Assembly (NCBI GenBank): GCA_047975005.1
Contig: JBKECW010000034.1
Coordinates: 3,194 to 67,193, forward strand
Reading direction: 5' to 3'
Length of the DNA: 64,000 bases
Source of the DNA: JBKEAJ01 sp047975005
GTDB lineage: Bacteria > Bacteroidota > Bacteroidia > Bacteroidales > Prolixibacteraceae
Shown here: positions 27,501-36,072 of the stretch, in pieces
Layout of the letters: each line of letters begins with the position of its first letter
How positions within the stretch are numbered: position 1 is the stretch's first letter
Position numbers and translations under genes: made by a program
Notes under the pieces: model-generated
The model's database searches: none
What the model was told of the DNA's origin: nothing
Seen by the model: only the letters and a program-made list of their open reading frames with translations

Positions 27501-28231
27501 CATGCAACTATACTGACTGATACCATCATTAATAAAAAGAATGTGGAGAATAGCAAAACTGCTACTTGCCCCCATGTTCTATTCACATCCTTAATGCTAT
27601 CACATTTAATGCTAAATACAAAGTCTCCTTTGCTATCGTAAATGGGAAAGGAATTGCCTTCTCTATAGAAGTCTAGATTAAAATAATCAGACAATTTTAA
27701 GTGAGGAGAGATTCCACTTTTTAAATAATTATTGTTTACGTCAAACTCTTGAATAATCTGGATTAGTCCATAGATTTTTACATCGTCTGCCAAAGAGTGC
27801 ACCACAAGATAATTGGTACTATTGGGTAGATTGACAATCCTATCAGATTTATTTGCCGACGTTGTCAATATATCCTCATAACATATATGATTATCAGTCC
27901 AATACACAGCCTTATCACCTTTAAATATACACAATCCGTACCCATTGTTGCTATACAGATTATTAAATTCGCTTAAATCTTTCAGAAGAGCTGTTGTTAC
28001 TTGATGCTTCGACTCAATTATCTTACTAACAGATGCAATATGGTTTCTAAGCGATTTCTCCTTTTGTATAAAATCTAACTGAAGTCTTTTGCCTGTAGAT
28101 TCTGTAGGGTCATATCTATTGTAAATATTTACAGACACTAATCCCAATATAAAAGACAAGACTGTTAATATCACAAAAAGCCTTAAGCGTCTTTTTATTC
28201 TCCTGGGTATATAGTTTCTTCGTCCGCTCAT
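24521..28231 (-). CDS. Very large NtrY-like membrane sensor histidine kinase
   Basis: 1236 residues from ATG 28231; a GTG at 28240 would overlap the rlmH stop (GTGA) and is also possible. The N-terminal ~800 residues hold about ten membrane segments in groups separated by extracytoplasmic stretches, then a second periplasmic sensor (~800-930) and one more helix ('LINMFVLVFVLSVIASVFI'). A HAMP domain follows ('ITLPLTMLRDNLMSIKL'), then HisKA with 'AKQIAHEVKNPLTPLKLNIQFL' (His ~1020) and HATPase with 'NIIKNAIQACRNN', 'DNGEGI' and 'GMGIGLSIAYNIV'. The H-box is of the NtrY type. No response regulator is adjacent. Ligand unknown. Confidence 0.92.
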   Translation of the reverse strand: MSGRRNYIPRRIKRRLRLFVILTVLSFILGLVSVNIYNRYDPTESTGKRLQLDFIQKEKSLRNHIASVSKIIESKHQVTTALLKDLSEFNNLYSNNGYGLCIFKGDKAVYWTDNHICYEDILTTSANKSDRIVNLPNSTNYLVVHSLADDVKIYGLIQIIQEFDVNNNYLKSGISPHLKLSDYFNLDFYREGNSFPIYDSKGDFVFSIKCDSIKDVNRTWGQVAVLLFSTFFLLMMVSVSIVAWMNRSYFYLNVPILCIFSFFAYKILQLPLFLDSFLYRKLILSYELSAPHIPTMSLLYMFVVTLSFVVLIFSSDVKRLLLLLSPSKSLLVGIAFLIFSAVYAILLGKGIGAMVDNVSFSLTFYRILDVSASSVLGVLFIGTLTLNTFRASRIVITTLCRRNRPCDILIVIFTISVIMILMKIIRFDEISVYTIIFFFCANSLFVVLKSKFVHRYRLTYVTMATLVMALYITIELSKAVENREWNLMEMQSLTLEDNSNIDVETRLQDVGYELIRDTAIIKMFEKQVYAETSFDDIYDRVKQHYLKIAFSGYDVGMVAEISSLYDHSHRNTEISALNYLISSKGKRIGESPFYFLGHDEGLNSYIGRFNYMLDNGMQATLLVNIHKKNFFSRNESSMLLYSGNNKESPLTKHFSYGKYYNNTLIYQEGDFAYSRGLPNTPNALGECLRLRDRGYNHLINKVGEHSHIIVSSPSVSISNYITSFGYIFIIDLIFTILITWLFSNGIHGMWQYKSSIRTKIQVSVIAVNLIVTVLLTLITISGNITKNIELKKEELNRNAKIVFDYLDNAVNNNSSEENKLDVIKKELPKLTELVWNFIVLYDAEGQVITTTNPEVDRLGIVGEVMDIDAFYNFRVNMLFKYSNDNRISNLKYHSIYQSIITQGNKQVGYLCVPYITVTTEDARVISNTFITLINMFVLVFVLSVIASVFISNQITLPLTMLRDNLMSIKLGRSNKKLIYNSSDEIGSLVQEYNLSLDKIEENSKLIARTERELAWREMAKQIAHEVKNPLTPLKLNIQFLQNAIHGDFEKFKELFSRISATIIDQIDELARVSTAFSDFAKIPAETICEFDLNEQLLEICNLFSAGQDSFQLKYVGKEIPVYIEADAGQISRVFSNIIKNAIQACRNNVNAVVEVELFTNKNNAIISIKDNGEGISKEIFDKLFTPNFTTKSSGMGIGLSIAYNIVRTFNGDISFTSELGKGSTFIVTLPLRKLQM

Positions 28232-28236
28232 TAACC

Positions 28237-28710
28237 TCACTCGTGATGATATGGTTCGTTGTTTATAATTGTAAATATACGATAAAACTGCTCCACAAAC
28301 AAGAGTCTTACTATCTGATGAGAATAAGTCATTTTTGAGAGCGAAAGTTTCCAGTCCGCTTTTTCGTAGACTAATTTATCAAAGCCATACGGTCCTCCTA
28401 TCACAAAACACACTTTCCTGACAGAATTATTCATTGCATTTTCTATCACTTTTGAGAACTCAACAGAGTTAAGTTCCTTCCCTTTTTCATCTAATAATAT
28501 TATCTGATCGTAATTCGAACATTTCTGCAGTATCAGAGCAGCCTCTTTCTTTTTTTGTTCTTCGACAGTAAGTTTTTTTGTGTTTTTCAGGGACGGTATA
28601 ACTTCGACATTAAATTTAATGTATCGCTTTATACGCTTCGTATACTTATCAATCCCATCAACAAGATACGGGTCTTCGGTTTTTCCAACGAGTAGTAATG
28701 TTGCCTGCAT
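28237..28710 (-). CDS. rlmH: 23S rRNA (pseudouridine-1915 N3)-methyltransferase RlmH
   Basis: 157 residues from ATG 28710 ('MQATLLLVGKTED'); the in-frame TTG two codons upstream lies inside the fabI terminator T-run and is not used. SPOUT features: 'IILLDEKGKELNSVEFSKVI', 'VCFVIGGPYGFD' and the C-terminal knot 'SLSKMTYSHQIVRLLFVEQFYRIFTI'. It methylates the pseudouridine in helix 69 of 23S rRNA. It is directly upstream of the NtrY-like kinase, so the two are likely co-transcribed. Confidence 0.96.
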   Translation of the reverse strand: MQATLLLVGKTEDPYLVDGIDKYTKRIKRYIKFNVEVIPSLKNTKKLTVEEQKKKEAALILQKCSNYDQIILLDEKGKELNSVEFSKVIENAMNNSVRKVCFVIGGPYGFDKLVYEKADWKLSLSKMTYSHQIVRLLFVEQFYRIFTIINNEPYHHE

Positions 28711-28714
28711 TTCC

Positions 28715-28747
28715 AAAAAAACGAGAGCACATATAAGCGCTCTCGTT
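28715..28747 (-). terminator. Intrinsic terminator of fabI
   Basis: On the - strand, stem AACGAGAGC/GCTCTCGTT (28747-28739 with 28728-28720) followed by a T-run over 28721-28715. It ends 4 bases before the rlmH ATG, so rlmH must have its own promoter further up or depend on read-through. Confidence 0.85.
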
Positions 28748-28771
28748 GTACTTATAGTTTTCTATTCTGTT

Positions 28772-29593
28772 TTATTCCAATCCTTTTTCGTATTGTTGTA
28801 AAGCTTCATGGCTTATTCCTACACTTGAAAATCCGCCATCATTGAAAAGGTTTTGCATTGTTACCTTTTTGGTAAGGTCTGAGAATAGGCTTATACAATA
28901 ATCGGCACACTCTTCTCCCGTAGCATTGCCTAGTGGCGACATACGCTCAGCGAAGTCCATCAACCTATTGAATCCTTTCACTCCATTGCCTGCTGTCGTT
29001 TCCGTAGGCGATTGCGAGACGGTGTTCACACGTACATTTTTCTCTCTGCCAAGTATGTATCCAAAACTTCTTGCGATAGACTCCAAAAGTGCTTTTGCAT
29101 CAGCCATATCGCTATACCCGTCGAATGTCCGTTGAGCAGCAACATACGAGAGTCCTACTATAGATGCCCATTCATTCAGTGCTTCTTGTTCACGCAGTGC
29201 TTGCATCACTTTGTGAAAAGACACTGCCGACACATCTAGGGTTTTTTCAAGATTTCTATAGTTCAGCTCGCCATAAGGGATTCCTTTTCTTACATTTGGA
29301 GACATCCCTATAGAGTGAAGTACAAAATCTATCTTACCACCGAGCACATCGACACTTTCTTTTATCAGTTCCTTAAGCTCGTCCATATTTGTAGCATCTG
29401 CCGCAATTACCTTTGCTCCGGTTACTTTTGCTAGTTCGTCAATACTACCCATACGCAATGCCATTGCTGTATTAGTCAGGGTAAATGTTGCACCCTCTTC
29501 TTTTGCTTTTAATGCTATTTTCCATGCTATGGAATCGGGATTTAATGCTCCAAAGATTATCCCTCTTTTCCCTTTTAATAATCCGTATGCCAT
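28772..29593 (-). CDS. fabI: Enoyl-[acyl-carrier-protein] reductase (NADH)
   Basis: 273 residues, ATG start. FabI-type SDR: 'KGKRGIIFGALNPDSIAWKIA' for cofactor binding, 'VLHSIGMSPN', and the active-site pattern Y-x6-K in 'YSDMADAKALLESIARSFG', then 'VRVNTVSQSPTETTA'. It does the last reduction in each round of fatty-acid elongation and is the triclosan target. Monocistronic, with its own -7 box and terminator. Confidence 0.97.
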   Translation of the reverse strand: MAYGLLKGKRGIIFGALNPDSIAWKIALKAKEEGATFTLTNTAMALRMGSIDELAKVTGAKVIAADATNMDELKELIKESVDVLGGKIDFVLHSIGMSPNVRKGIPYGELNYRNLEKTLDVSAVSFHKVMQALREQEALNEWASIVGLSYVAAQRTFDGYSDMADAKALLESIARSFGYILGREKNVRVNTVSQSPTETTAGNGVKGFNRLMDFAERMSPLGNATGEECADYCISLFSDLTKKVTMQNLFNDGGFSSVGISHEALQQYEKGLE

Positions 29594-29618
29594 GATACTT
29601 TTATTTTATAATGATTTA

Positions 29619-29626
29619 CAAATCTA
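29619..29626 (-). promoter_or_regulatory. -7 box upstream of fabI
   Basis: TAGATTTG on the - strand, an exact match; leader of about 20 bases to the ATG at 29593. No convincing -33 box. Confidence 0.55.
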
Positions 29627-29663
29627 CAAAATTCCTCGTTTATATACACCCTTGAGCATACAC

Positions 29664-29701
29664 AAAAACAAACACGGCAGCTTAATTAAGCTGCTGTGTT
29701 T
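29664..29701 (-). terminator. Intrinsic terminator of ppdK
   Basis: A long near-perfect stem, AAACACGGCAGCTTAA paired with TTAAGCTGCTGTGTTT (29670-29685 with 29686-29701, one G-T pair), then GTTTTTG on the - strand. It lies 45 bases past the ppdK stop. Confidence 0.85.
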
Positions 29702-29745
29702 GTGTACATATATATTTGTATATATCTTTCTAATACTACCTCATT

Positions 29746-32445
29746 CTAGATATTTGCCAAAGCCGCTGCAACGCGTGCGATAGGCACTCTGTACGGCGAA
29801 CAGCTGACATAGTCCATCCCTGCGGAGTTAAAGAAGTCTACTGATGCAGGATCTCCACCATGCTCTCCACATATTCCAACCTTGAGATTTGCATTACCAG
29901 ACTTACCTTTCTCTATACCCACCTTAACTAACTCGCCAACACCTTCTTTATCAAGTGTCTGAAATGGGTCTGCGGACAATATTTTTTTATCTACATATGC
30001 TTCTAAAAATTTACCTGCATCATCCCTTGAATATCCGAATGTCATCTGAGTCAGGTCATTAGTTCCAAACGAGAAGAACTCGCAATGCTTAGCAATTGCA
30101 TCGGCAGTGATTGCAGCTCTCGGAGTTTCTATCATTGTACCAATCAAAAAATCGACTTTTTCACCTTGTTCGTCGAAAACAGTCTGAGCTGTACTCCTAA
30201 TTACCTTTGCTTGATTTTCTAACTCTTGGTATGTTCCTACCAGTGGAATCATTATCTCTGGCACCGGAGTCAGCCCTTTACGTTTGCAGCTAATTGCTGC
30301 TTCTATAATGGCACGTGTCTGCATCTCGGTTATTTCGGGGTACGTAACTCCAAGTCGGCAACCTCTGTGTCCTAACATTGGGTTGAACTCTTCCAATTTG
30401 GATATAGCTGTTTTTACTTCCTCTAGCGTGATTTTCATCTCCTCAGCAAGCTCTTTTTGAGTAACCTGTTGATGTGGCACAAACTCATGCAATGGCGGAT
30501 CTAGGAGTCTTATTGTAACACCTTTGTCATCCATCACTTCGAAGATTCCTTCAAAATCCTGACGTTGATATGGCAACAACTCTGCAAGTGCTGTCTTTCT
30601 CCCCTCTTTTGTTGATGACAGTATCATTTTGCGCATAGATTTTATTCTATCGCCATCGAAAAACATGTGCTCTGTTCTGCAAAGTCCTATTCCGGTCGCT
30701 CCAAATTTTAGTGCTATGGATGCATCTTGCGGAGTATCGGCATTGGTTCTGATTTTTAATCGAGAGTACTTGTCTGCCAATTTCATTACGGTCTCAAAAT
30801 CCTCGGTTATTGCAGCGTCTTGTGTCGGAACCTTGCCTTCGTACACTTCACCGGTTGAGCCATTAAGAGAAATCCAGTCTCCTTCGTTGTAGGTAGTTTT
30901 GCCCACAGTCAGGGTTCTATTTTTGTAATCTATCCTAATTGCCCCTGCCCCCGACACACAGCATTTTCCCATACCTCGGGCAACTACTGCCGCATGTGAT
31001 GTCATACCACCTCTGGCAGTAAGTATTCCTTGGGCTGTGTGCATTCCTTCTAAGTCTTCTGGAGATGTCTCAACCCTTACCAATATGCTTTTTTCATACT
31101 TTGACGCTTCGTCTGCAAAGAATACTACTTGTCCTGTCGCTGCTCCTGGAGATGCCGGAAGTCCTTTTGCTATAACGCCTGCAGTCTTTAAGGCATTGGT
31201 ATCGAATACCGGATGCAGTAATTCATTCAATTTATCAGGCTCTATACGTTTTAGAGCTGTTTTTTCGTCTATTTTTCCCTCGTCTAAGAAGTCGCTTGCA
31301 ATTTTCACCATTGCCGCACCTGTGCGTTTTCCGCTCCTTGTCTGCAGCAGCCAAAGTTTGCCGTCTTGAATTGTAAATTCAAGATCCTGCATATCAGAAT
31401 AATGCGCCTCTAGTTTCTTCTGCGTCTCCATCAATTCTGCAAATATAACAGGCATTGTTTCTTCTAGAGATGGATATTCTGATGCTCTTGTTGCTTCATC
31501 GACATTTGCTAGTGTAGCCCAAATCTTAGAGCCCTCCAATGTGATTTGCTGCGGAGTTCTTATTCCTGCAACAACATCTTCGCCTTGAGCATTTATTAGA
31601 TACTCTCCATTAAACACATTGATTCCAGTTGCTGCATCTCTGGTAAATGCTACTCCTGTACCCGAAGTATTGCCCATGTTTCCAAACACCATAGCCTGAA
31701 CATTAACAGCCGTCCCCCACTCTCCGGGAATACCATTCAGCTTGCGATAAAGGATCGCTCTGTCGTTGTTCCAACTTCCAAAAACTGCTCCCACAGCTCC
31801 CCACAATTGCTCCCACGGATCGTCGGGAAATGTCCTGTTTAGTTTTTTGTGTACAACTTCCTTGAAGTCTCTAACCAAGCTCTTCAAATCATCTACACTT
31901 AAATCACTATCCTTTTCTACTCCTCTTTTATGTTTAAGGTCTTCTATAATCTTTTCGAAGGGATCTATCTCTGTCTTAGATTCAGGCTTCATGCCTAATA
32001 CTACATCTCCATACATCTGCACAAAACGCCTATACGAATCCCATGCAAACCACTCGTTTCCGGAACGTTTTGCCAGACCCTCGACAGCACTATCGTTCAA
32101 TCCTAAATTTAATACAGTATCCATCATTCCGGGCATTGAAACTCTCGCTCCCGACCTAACCGACACCAAACAGGGGTTTGAGTTACTGCCAAACTCGGTT
32201 CCCATAATTTGCTCAATATTTCGAACAGCACTCTCAACCTCAGACTTAATACTATTGAATGTTTCTTCTTCGCCTTTTTCATAATATAGAGAACATACTT
32301 CTGTATTGATAGTAAACCCCGGCGGAACAGGAATGCCAATTGAGTTCATCTCTGCAAGGTTAGCTCCTTTCCCACCTAATTCATTTTTCATTGATGCTTT
32401 GCCCTCGGCAATGCCATTCCCAAATGTGTATACGTACTTAGTCAT
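29746..32445 (-). CDS. ppdK: Pyruvate, phosphate dikinase
   Basis: 899 residues, ATG start, full length for the family. N-terminal ATP-grasp: 'LGGKGANLAEMNSIGIPVPPGFTI', 'VRSGARVSMPGMMDT'. Central swivelling domain: 'TARGGMTSHAAVVARGMGKCCVSG' with the phosphorylated His. C-terminal PEP/pyruvate barrel: 'TRTEHMFF'-like 'CRTEHMFFDGDRI', 'PMLGHRGCRLGVTYPEI', 'SFGTNDLTQMTFGYSRDD' and 'VGICGEHGGDP' with the catalytic Cys. It interconverts pyruvate, ATP and phosphate with PEP, AMP and PPi, bypassing pyruvate kinase in anaerobes. Confidence 0.98.
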   Translation of the reverse strand: MTKYVYTFGNGIAEGKASMKNELGGKGANLAEMNSIGIPVPPGFTINTEVCSLYYEKGEEETFNSIKSEVESAVRNIEQIMGTEFGSNSNPCLVSVRSGARVSMPGMMDTVLNLGLNDSAVEGLAKRSGNEWFAWDSYRRFVQMYGDVVLGMKPESKTEIDPFEKIIEDLKHKRGVEKDSDLSVDDLKSLVRDFKEVVHKKLNRTFPDDPWEQLWGAVGAVFGSWNNDRAILYRKLNGIPGEWGTAVNVQAMVFGNMGNTSGTGVAFTRDAATGINVFNGEYLINAQGEDVVAGIRTPQQITLEGSKIWATLANVDEATRASEYPSLEETMPVIFAELMETQKKLEAHYSDMQDLEFTIQDGKLWLLQTRSGKRTGAAMVKIASDFLDEGKIDEKTALKRIEPDKLNELLHPVFDTNALKTAGVIAKGLPASPGAATGQVVFFADEASKYEKSILVRVETSPEDLEGMHTAQGILTARGGMTSHAAVVARGMGKCCVSGAGAIRIDYKNRTLTVGKTTYNEGDWISLNGSTGEVYEGKVPTQDAAITEDFETVMKLADKYSRLKIRTNADTPQDASIALKFGATGIGLCRTEHMFFDGDRIKSMRKMILSSTKEGRKTALAELLPYQRQDFEGIFEVMDDKGVTIRLLDPPLHEFVPHQQVTQKELAEEMKITLEEVKTAISKLEEFNPMLGHRGCRLGVTYPEITEMQTRAIIEAAISCKRKGLTPVPEIMIPLVGTYQELENQAKVIRSTAQTVFDEQGEKVDFLIGTMIETPRAAITADAIAKHCEFFSFGTNDLTQMTFGYSRDDAGKFLEAYVDKKILSADPFQTLDKEGVGELVKVGIEKGKSGNANLKVGICGEHGGDPASVDFFNSAGMDYVSCSPYRVPIARVAAALANI

Positions 32446-32469
32446 ATCAAACTGTTTATTTATTCAAGC

Positions 32470-32477
32470 CAAATATA
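32470..32477 (-). promoter_or_regulatory. -7 box upstream of ppdK
   Basis: TATATTTG on the - strand, exact, with TTTTTTG about 22 bases further up (complement around 32500-32506). Leader of about 20 bases. Confidence 0.6.
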
Positions 32478-32568
32478 GACAATATTATCTATATGTTAGC
32501 AAAAAATCACATTAAAATAAAATATTAATTTATTCTATATTATCATCAACAACTGATGAATGCTGTAT

Positions 32569-32600
32569 TTTGCAGGATTAACTAAAGTTTATTACTTTCG
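32569..32600 (+). promoter_or_regulatory. Promoter of rnpB
   Basis: TTTG (32569-32572), a 20-base spacer, and TACTTTCG (32593-32600, one mismatch to TAnnTTTG). This places transcription start at about 32606, exactly where the P1 stem of RNase P RNA begins. Confidence 0.75.
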
Positions 32601-32605
32601 CACTA

Positions 32606-32979
32606 AGCAGATCGTTCTATCGCTGCCGAATAATTCGGGAGAGGAAAGTCCGGACAACGCAGAGCACCATACTTTCTAACAGAAAGCAAGGCGTGAGCTT
32701 TGAGTAATATAACAGAGAATAACCGCCTTCGGGTAAGGGTGAAAAGGTGAGGTAAGAGCTCACCGGAGGCTATGGCAACATAGTCTGCCGTATATCTTAT
32801 GGGTTGCAAGACCAAATATACTCTAATTCTTGCTATGCAAGTCTGAAGTTGCTCGCTTCAGTTTCACCTAGTGAATGTTTAGAGGGGGTAGGTTGCTTGA
32901 GCCCGTTGGAAACAACGGACCTAGACAAATGATAGAAACTCCTTTGAGGTGTACAGAATCCGGCTTACAGATCTGCTTT
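32606..32979 (+). ncRNA. rnpB: RNase P RNA (type A, Bacteroidetes)
   Basis: About 374 bases. The 5' conserved core is 'GAGAGGAAAGTCCGGACAAC' (32638 onward) and the 3' core is 'ACAGAATCCGGCTTACAG'. P1 pairs GCAGATC (32607-32613) with GATCTGC (32970-32976). A run of seven T (32977-32983) ends the gene. Internal 'AGAGCACC' and 'GGTAAGGGTGAAAAGGTG' fit the specificity domain. It is the catalytic subunit for tRNA 5' maturation. Its last ~14 bases overlap the convergent WecA-like gene. Confidence 0.96.
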
Positions 32980-34026
32980 TTTTCTCTTTCTTAGTTCAAA
33001 TATAGGTATTGAATACATAACCAAACTAATAAGCAGTATTGCAATCAACTTAACGGACTCATTATCAACAAACCGCTGCATTGCAAATGCTATCAATATT
33101 ATAAAGATATTCACTCCTCCAATTATAAAAGAGGCTTTACGATGCTTATACCCTAGCTCTAAGAAGCTGTGATGGATATGATTTTTATCCGGCTTGAATG
33201 GCGAATTTCCATTTTTGATTCTTATAAAAAACACTCTGAGCGTATCTGTAAGAGGATATGCTATAATAGCATACAGCACTGATGGTGACACTATTACTGA
33301 TGCCGCAACATCGCGAGCGTTCAAATATCTTATGGAAAGAATCGCAATACTCAAACCCACAAGCATCGAACCAGTATCGCCCATAAACAGTTTGTTTCTA
33401 AGCCCAAAAACATTGTACATAAAAAAAGAGCTCAGGACGCCTACCAAAGAAGCCGCAAAAATAGCATATTGGTAGTCTCCTCGGCAAGTAAATATAATTG
33501 CAAATGCTAATGATGATACAATGCCTACGCCCGATGCCAAACCGTCAATTCCATCTATCAGGTTAAATCCGTTAACAATAAGCATAATCATAAATACCGT
33601 TACGAGAATAGAGATCCAATATGGCACAGCAGAATTGGTAATAAATCCATGAAAATCTTTTATGTATAAATCTGCTGCAAACATCACTATTGCCGCAGCA
33701 ATTAGCTGAATTAATGATTTAGATTTTGCAGAGACATCAAGTATATCATCCTTTATTCCTATATAAAAGAGAATGGTTAGAGCAACCATTATATATGGCA
33801 ACTCTTCAAAAGAGTACTTGTATGAGAACATAGCAGGAGACACAACTAGAGCCAGAAATATTGCTGCTCCGCCAAGTGTCGGCACTTTACGTGTATTTAC
33901 CTTTCTCTCACCCGGTTCGTCATACAAATGTTTCTCTCGTGCAATTGCCAATATACTGGGAATGCTATAATGTCCGATAATGAAACTTGATAAAACTGCT
34001 AAAATAACTAAGACTAAATCTACCAT
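32965..34026 (-). CDS. MraY/WecA-family undecaprenyl-phosphate sugar-1-phosphate transferase
   Basis: 353 residues from ATG 34026; the GTG at 34050 is less likely. About ten transmembrane segments. Family motifs: 'EPGERKVNTRKVPTLGGAAIF', 'GIKDDILDVSAKSKSLIQ' (metal-binding Asp pair), 'NGFNLIDGIDGLASGVG', 'GDTGSMLVGLSI' and 'KNHIHHSFLELGYKHRKAS'. WecA-like rather than MraY, so it probably starts O-antigen, capsule or glycoprotein glycan assembly by adding a sugar phosphate to undecaprenyl phosphate. The last codons (for KKADL) are written over the P1 stem and T-run of rnpB. Confidence 0.93.
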   Translation of the reverse strand: MVDLVLVILAVLSSFIIGHYSIPSILAIAREKHLYDEPGERKVNTRKVPTLGGAAIFLALVVSPAMFSYKYSFEELPYIMVALTILFYIGIKDDILDVSAKSKSLIQLIAAAIVMFAADLYIKDFHGFITNSAVPYWISILVTVFMIMLIVNGFNLIDGIDGLASGVGIVSSLAFAIIFTCRGDYQYAIFAASLVGVLSSFFMYNVFGLRNKLFMGDTGSMLVGLSIAILSIRYLNARDVAASVIVSPSVLYAIIAYPLTDTLRVFFIRIKNGNSPFKPDKNHIHHSFLELGYKHRKASFIIGGVNIFIILIAFAMQRFVDNESVKLIAILLISLVMYSIPIFELRKRKKADL

Positions 34027-34115
34027 AATAATATATACGTATATAGACACAAAGGTAATAAAAATTTATTGAGAACCTATTTTTTTTTAGCTTTGCTGTT
34101 AAACAATAATACAAG

Positions 34116-34766
34116 GTGAACAAGAACAAATCTAAAGCGAATTTATTTAGCGAGCTCATAAATTATTTTCAGGCAACCATGCCTGTTGCCGAGACAGAGT
34201 TGGTATATAGCAATCCTTACGAATTGCTGGTTGCTGTAATTTTATCAGCACAATGCACAGACAAGAGGGTAAACATAGTAACGCCCCACTTTTTTGACAA
34301 GTTTCCCACTCCAGAGGTATTGGCGGCAAGTTCGGTAGATGAAATATTAGAGACTATTAAATCTATTTCGTACCCCAACAACAAGGCTAAGCATTTGCAT
34401 GGAATGGCAAATATGCTAACGACTACCTTTGAGTCAAAGGTGCCGAGCGACATCGACGAACTTCAGAAACTTCCTGGTGTAGGTCGCAAGACTGCCAATG
34501 TCATTGCATCAGTGGTATTCAATAAACCGGCAATGGCTGTTGACACTCATGTTTTCAGGGTTTCTGAGAGGATAGGACTGACAACAAACAGCAAGTCTCC
34601 TCTTGAGACTGAGAAAACCTTGGTAAGATATTTCCCCGACGAGTTAATTCCCAAAGCGCATCATTGGCTAATTCTTCATGGCAGATATGTCTGCCTAGCA
34701 CGAAAGCCCAAGTGCTCCGAATGCGGTCTTTCTTATTTGTGCCGATACTTTAGTCAACACATTTAA
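34116..34766 (+). CDS. nth: Endonuclease III
   Basis: 216 residues from a GTG start (the first in-frame ATG is at residue 22 and would remove conserved sequence). Helix-hairpin-helix 'LQKLPGVGRKTANVIASVVF' with the catalytic Lys in 'LSAQCTDKRVN' and Asp in 'AMAVDTHVFRVSERIGL'. The 4Fe-4S loop is C-x6-C-x2-C-x5-C ('CLARKPKCSECGLSYLC'). It removes oxidised pyrimidines and nicks abasic sites. Convergent with sdaA. Confidence 0.97.
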   Translation: MNKNKSKANLFSELINYFQATMPVAETELVYSNPYELLVAVILSAQCTDKRVNIVTPHFFDKFPTPEVLAASSVDEILETIKSISYPNNKAKHLHGMANMLTTTFESKVPSDIDELQKLPGVGRKTANVIASVVFNKPAMAVDTHVFRVSERIGLTTNSKSPLETEKTLVRYFPDELIPKAHHWLILHGRYVCLARKPKCSECGLSYLCRYFSQHI

Positions 34767-34779
34767 AGTTTCGGTTAGA

Positions 34780-35979
34780 CTAATTCTCGTCAAAGAATCG
34801 TGCCAGACCTCCCAATGCCGTTTCTTTGTACAGTAGGGGCAAGTCGTGTCCGGTCTGTCGCATTGCTGTTACTACTTTATCAAAGGATATATGATGCTGT
34901 CCGTCTGATATTAGCGAATAGGTAGCGTGCGATAATGACCGCAGTGATGCGAAAGCATTTCTTTCGATGCAAGGTATTTGCACTAAGCCTCTAATCGGAT
35001 CGCAGGTTAGTCCCAGGTGATGCTCTAGCCCCATTTCGGCGGCATATTCGATTTGCAATGGTGTTCCTCCTTGCATTTGTGTTGCAGCACCCGATGCCAT
35101 GGCGCAAGCAACACCTACCTCTCCCTGGCATCCAACTTCTGCCCCCGAGATTGAGGCATTCTTTTTAACGATGTTGCCTATCAGTCCTGCTGTTGCCAAT
35201 GCTTTAATTATTTTCCGATCGTTCATTTCGTAGGATGTTTTCATAAAGTAGCATACTGCAGGTAGGACGCCACAAGCGCCACAAGTAGGAGCTGCAACAA
35301 CGACATGTCCCGACGCATTCTCTTCAGACACTGCCAATGAATAGGCAAATAGGTTTGCATTGCGCTTCATGCTTTTTGAGAATGAACGACCTCGTTCATA
35401 ATAGGTGTGTGCTTTTCGCTGTAGTTTTAATATACCCGGCAACTGCCCCTCTTCGTTCAGTCCTCTTTTTATGCAGTCTTGCATGGTATCCCAAACAAGA
35501 GCTAAATAGTCTTCTATATCTTTGCCTTCAAACTCATATACGAGTTCCCACATATTACGTCCGTTTTCCTTACACCAGTTCAGTACTTCTTGCATATTCT
35601 TAAACGGATATACATCTGCGGTATCTTCAGACTTGCCTGTTGTTGATATTGCTCCTCCCCCCACACTGAAATAGGTTTGCGAATTTACAAGTTCTCCAGA
35701 CTCTGAATAAGCCTCAAATTTCATAGCATTTGGATGTTCTGGAAGAAACTCATCCGGTTTCCAGATAATTTTCTCCAATTTCCCTTTCAGGGCATCTTCA
35801 ATCGCCTTGTCGGTAAGGTGCCCATGCCCTGTTGCAGCAAGAGCTCCATATAGAGTAACCAAGAACTTATCTGCACTTTCGTTTTGAGAGGCAAAATTTG
35901 TAGCTGCTTTGTAAGGAGCCATAGTATGGCTACTTGATGGTCCATGACCAATTCGATACAATTCTTTTAAGGACTTCAT
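34780..35979 (-). CDS. sdaA: L-serine ammonia-lyase (iron-sulfur, single chain)
   Basis: 399 residues, ATG start. The beta-domain opens with 'RIGHGPSSSHTMAPYKAA' and the alpha-domain holds cluster-ligand Cys in 'APTCGACGVLPAV', 'GAEVGCQGEVG' and 'LTCDPIRGLVQIPCIERN'. It deaminates serine to pyruvate with a 4Fe-4S cluster. Slightly shorter than the E. coli enzyme but complete for Bacteroidetes. Confidence 0.96.
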   Translation of the reverse strand: MKSLKELYRIGHGPSSSHTMAPYKAATNFASQNESADKFLVTLYGALAATGHGHLTDKAIEDALKGKLEKIIWKPDEFLPEHPNAMKFEAYSESGELVNSQTYFSVGGGAISTTGKSEDTADVYPFKNMQEVLNWCKENGRNMWELVYEFEGKDIEDYLALVWDTMQDCIKRGLNEEGQLPGILKLQRKAHTYYERGRSFSKSMKRNANLFAYSLAVSEENASGHVVVAAPTCGACGVLPAVCYFMKTSYEMNDRKIIKALATAGLIGNIVKKNASISGAEVGCQGEVGVACAMASGAATQMQGGTPLQIEYAAEMGLEHHLGLTCDPIRGLVQIPCIERNAFASLRSLSHATYSLISDGQHHISFDKVVTAMRQTGHDLPLLYKETALGGLARFFDEN

Positions 35980-36072
35980 ACATTTTCTTTAAATACACCC
36001 TAACATTCTAAATTTAAATATTACTAGGCAAAGGCTGTCTACTATCTATAATATTTTTTTGTTTCTAATCTT

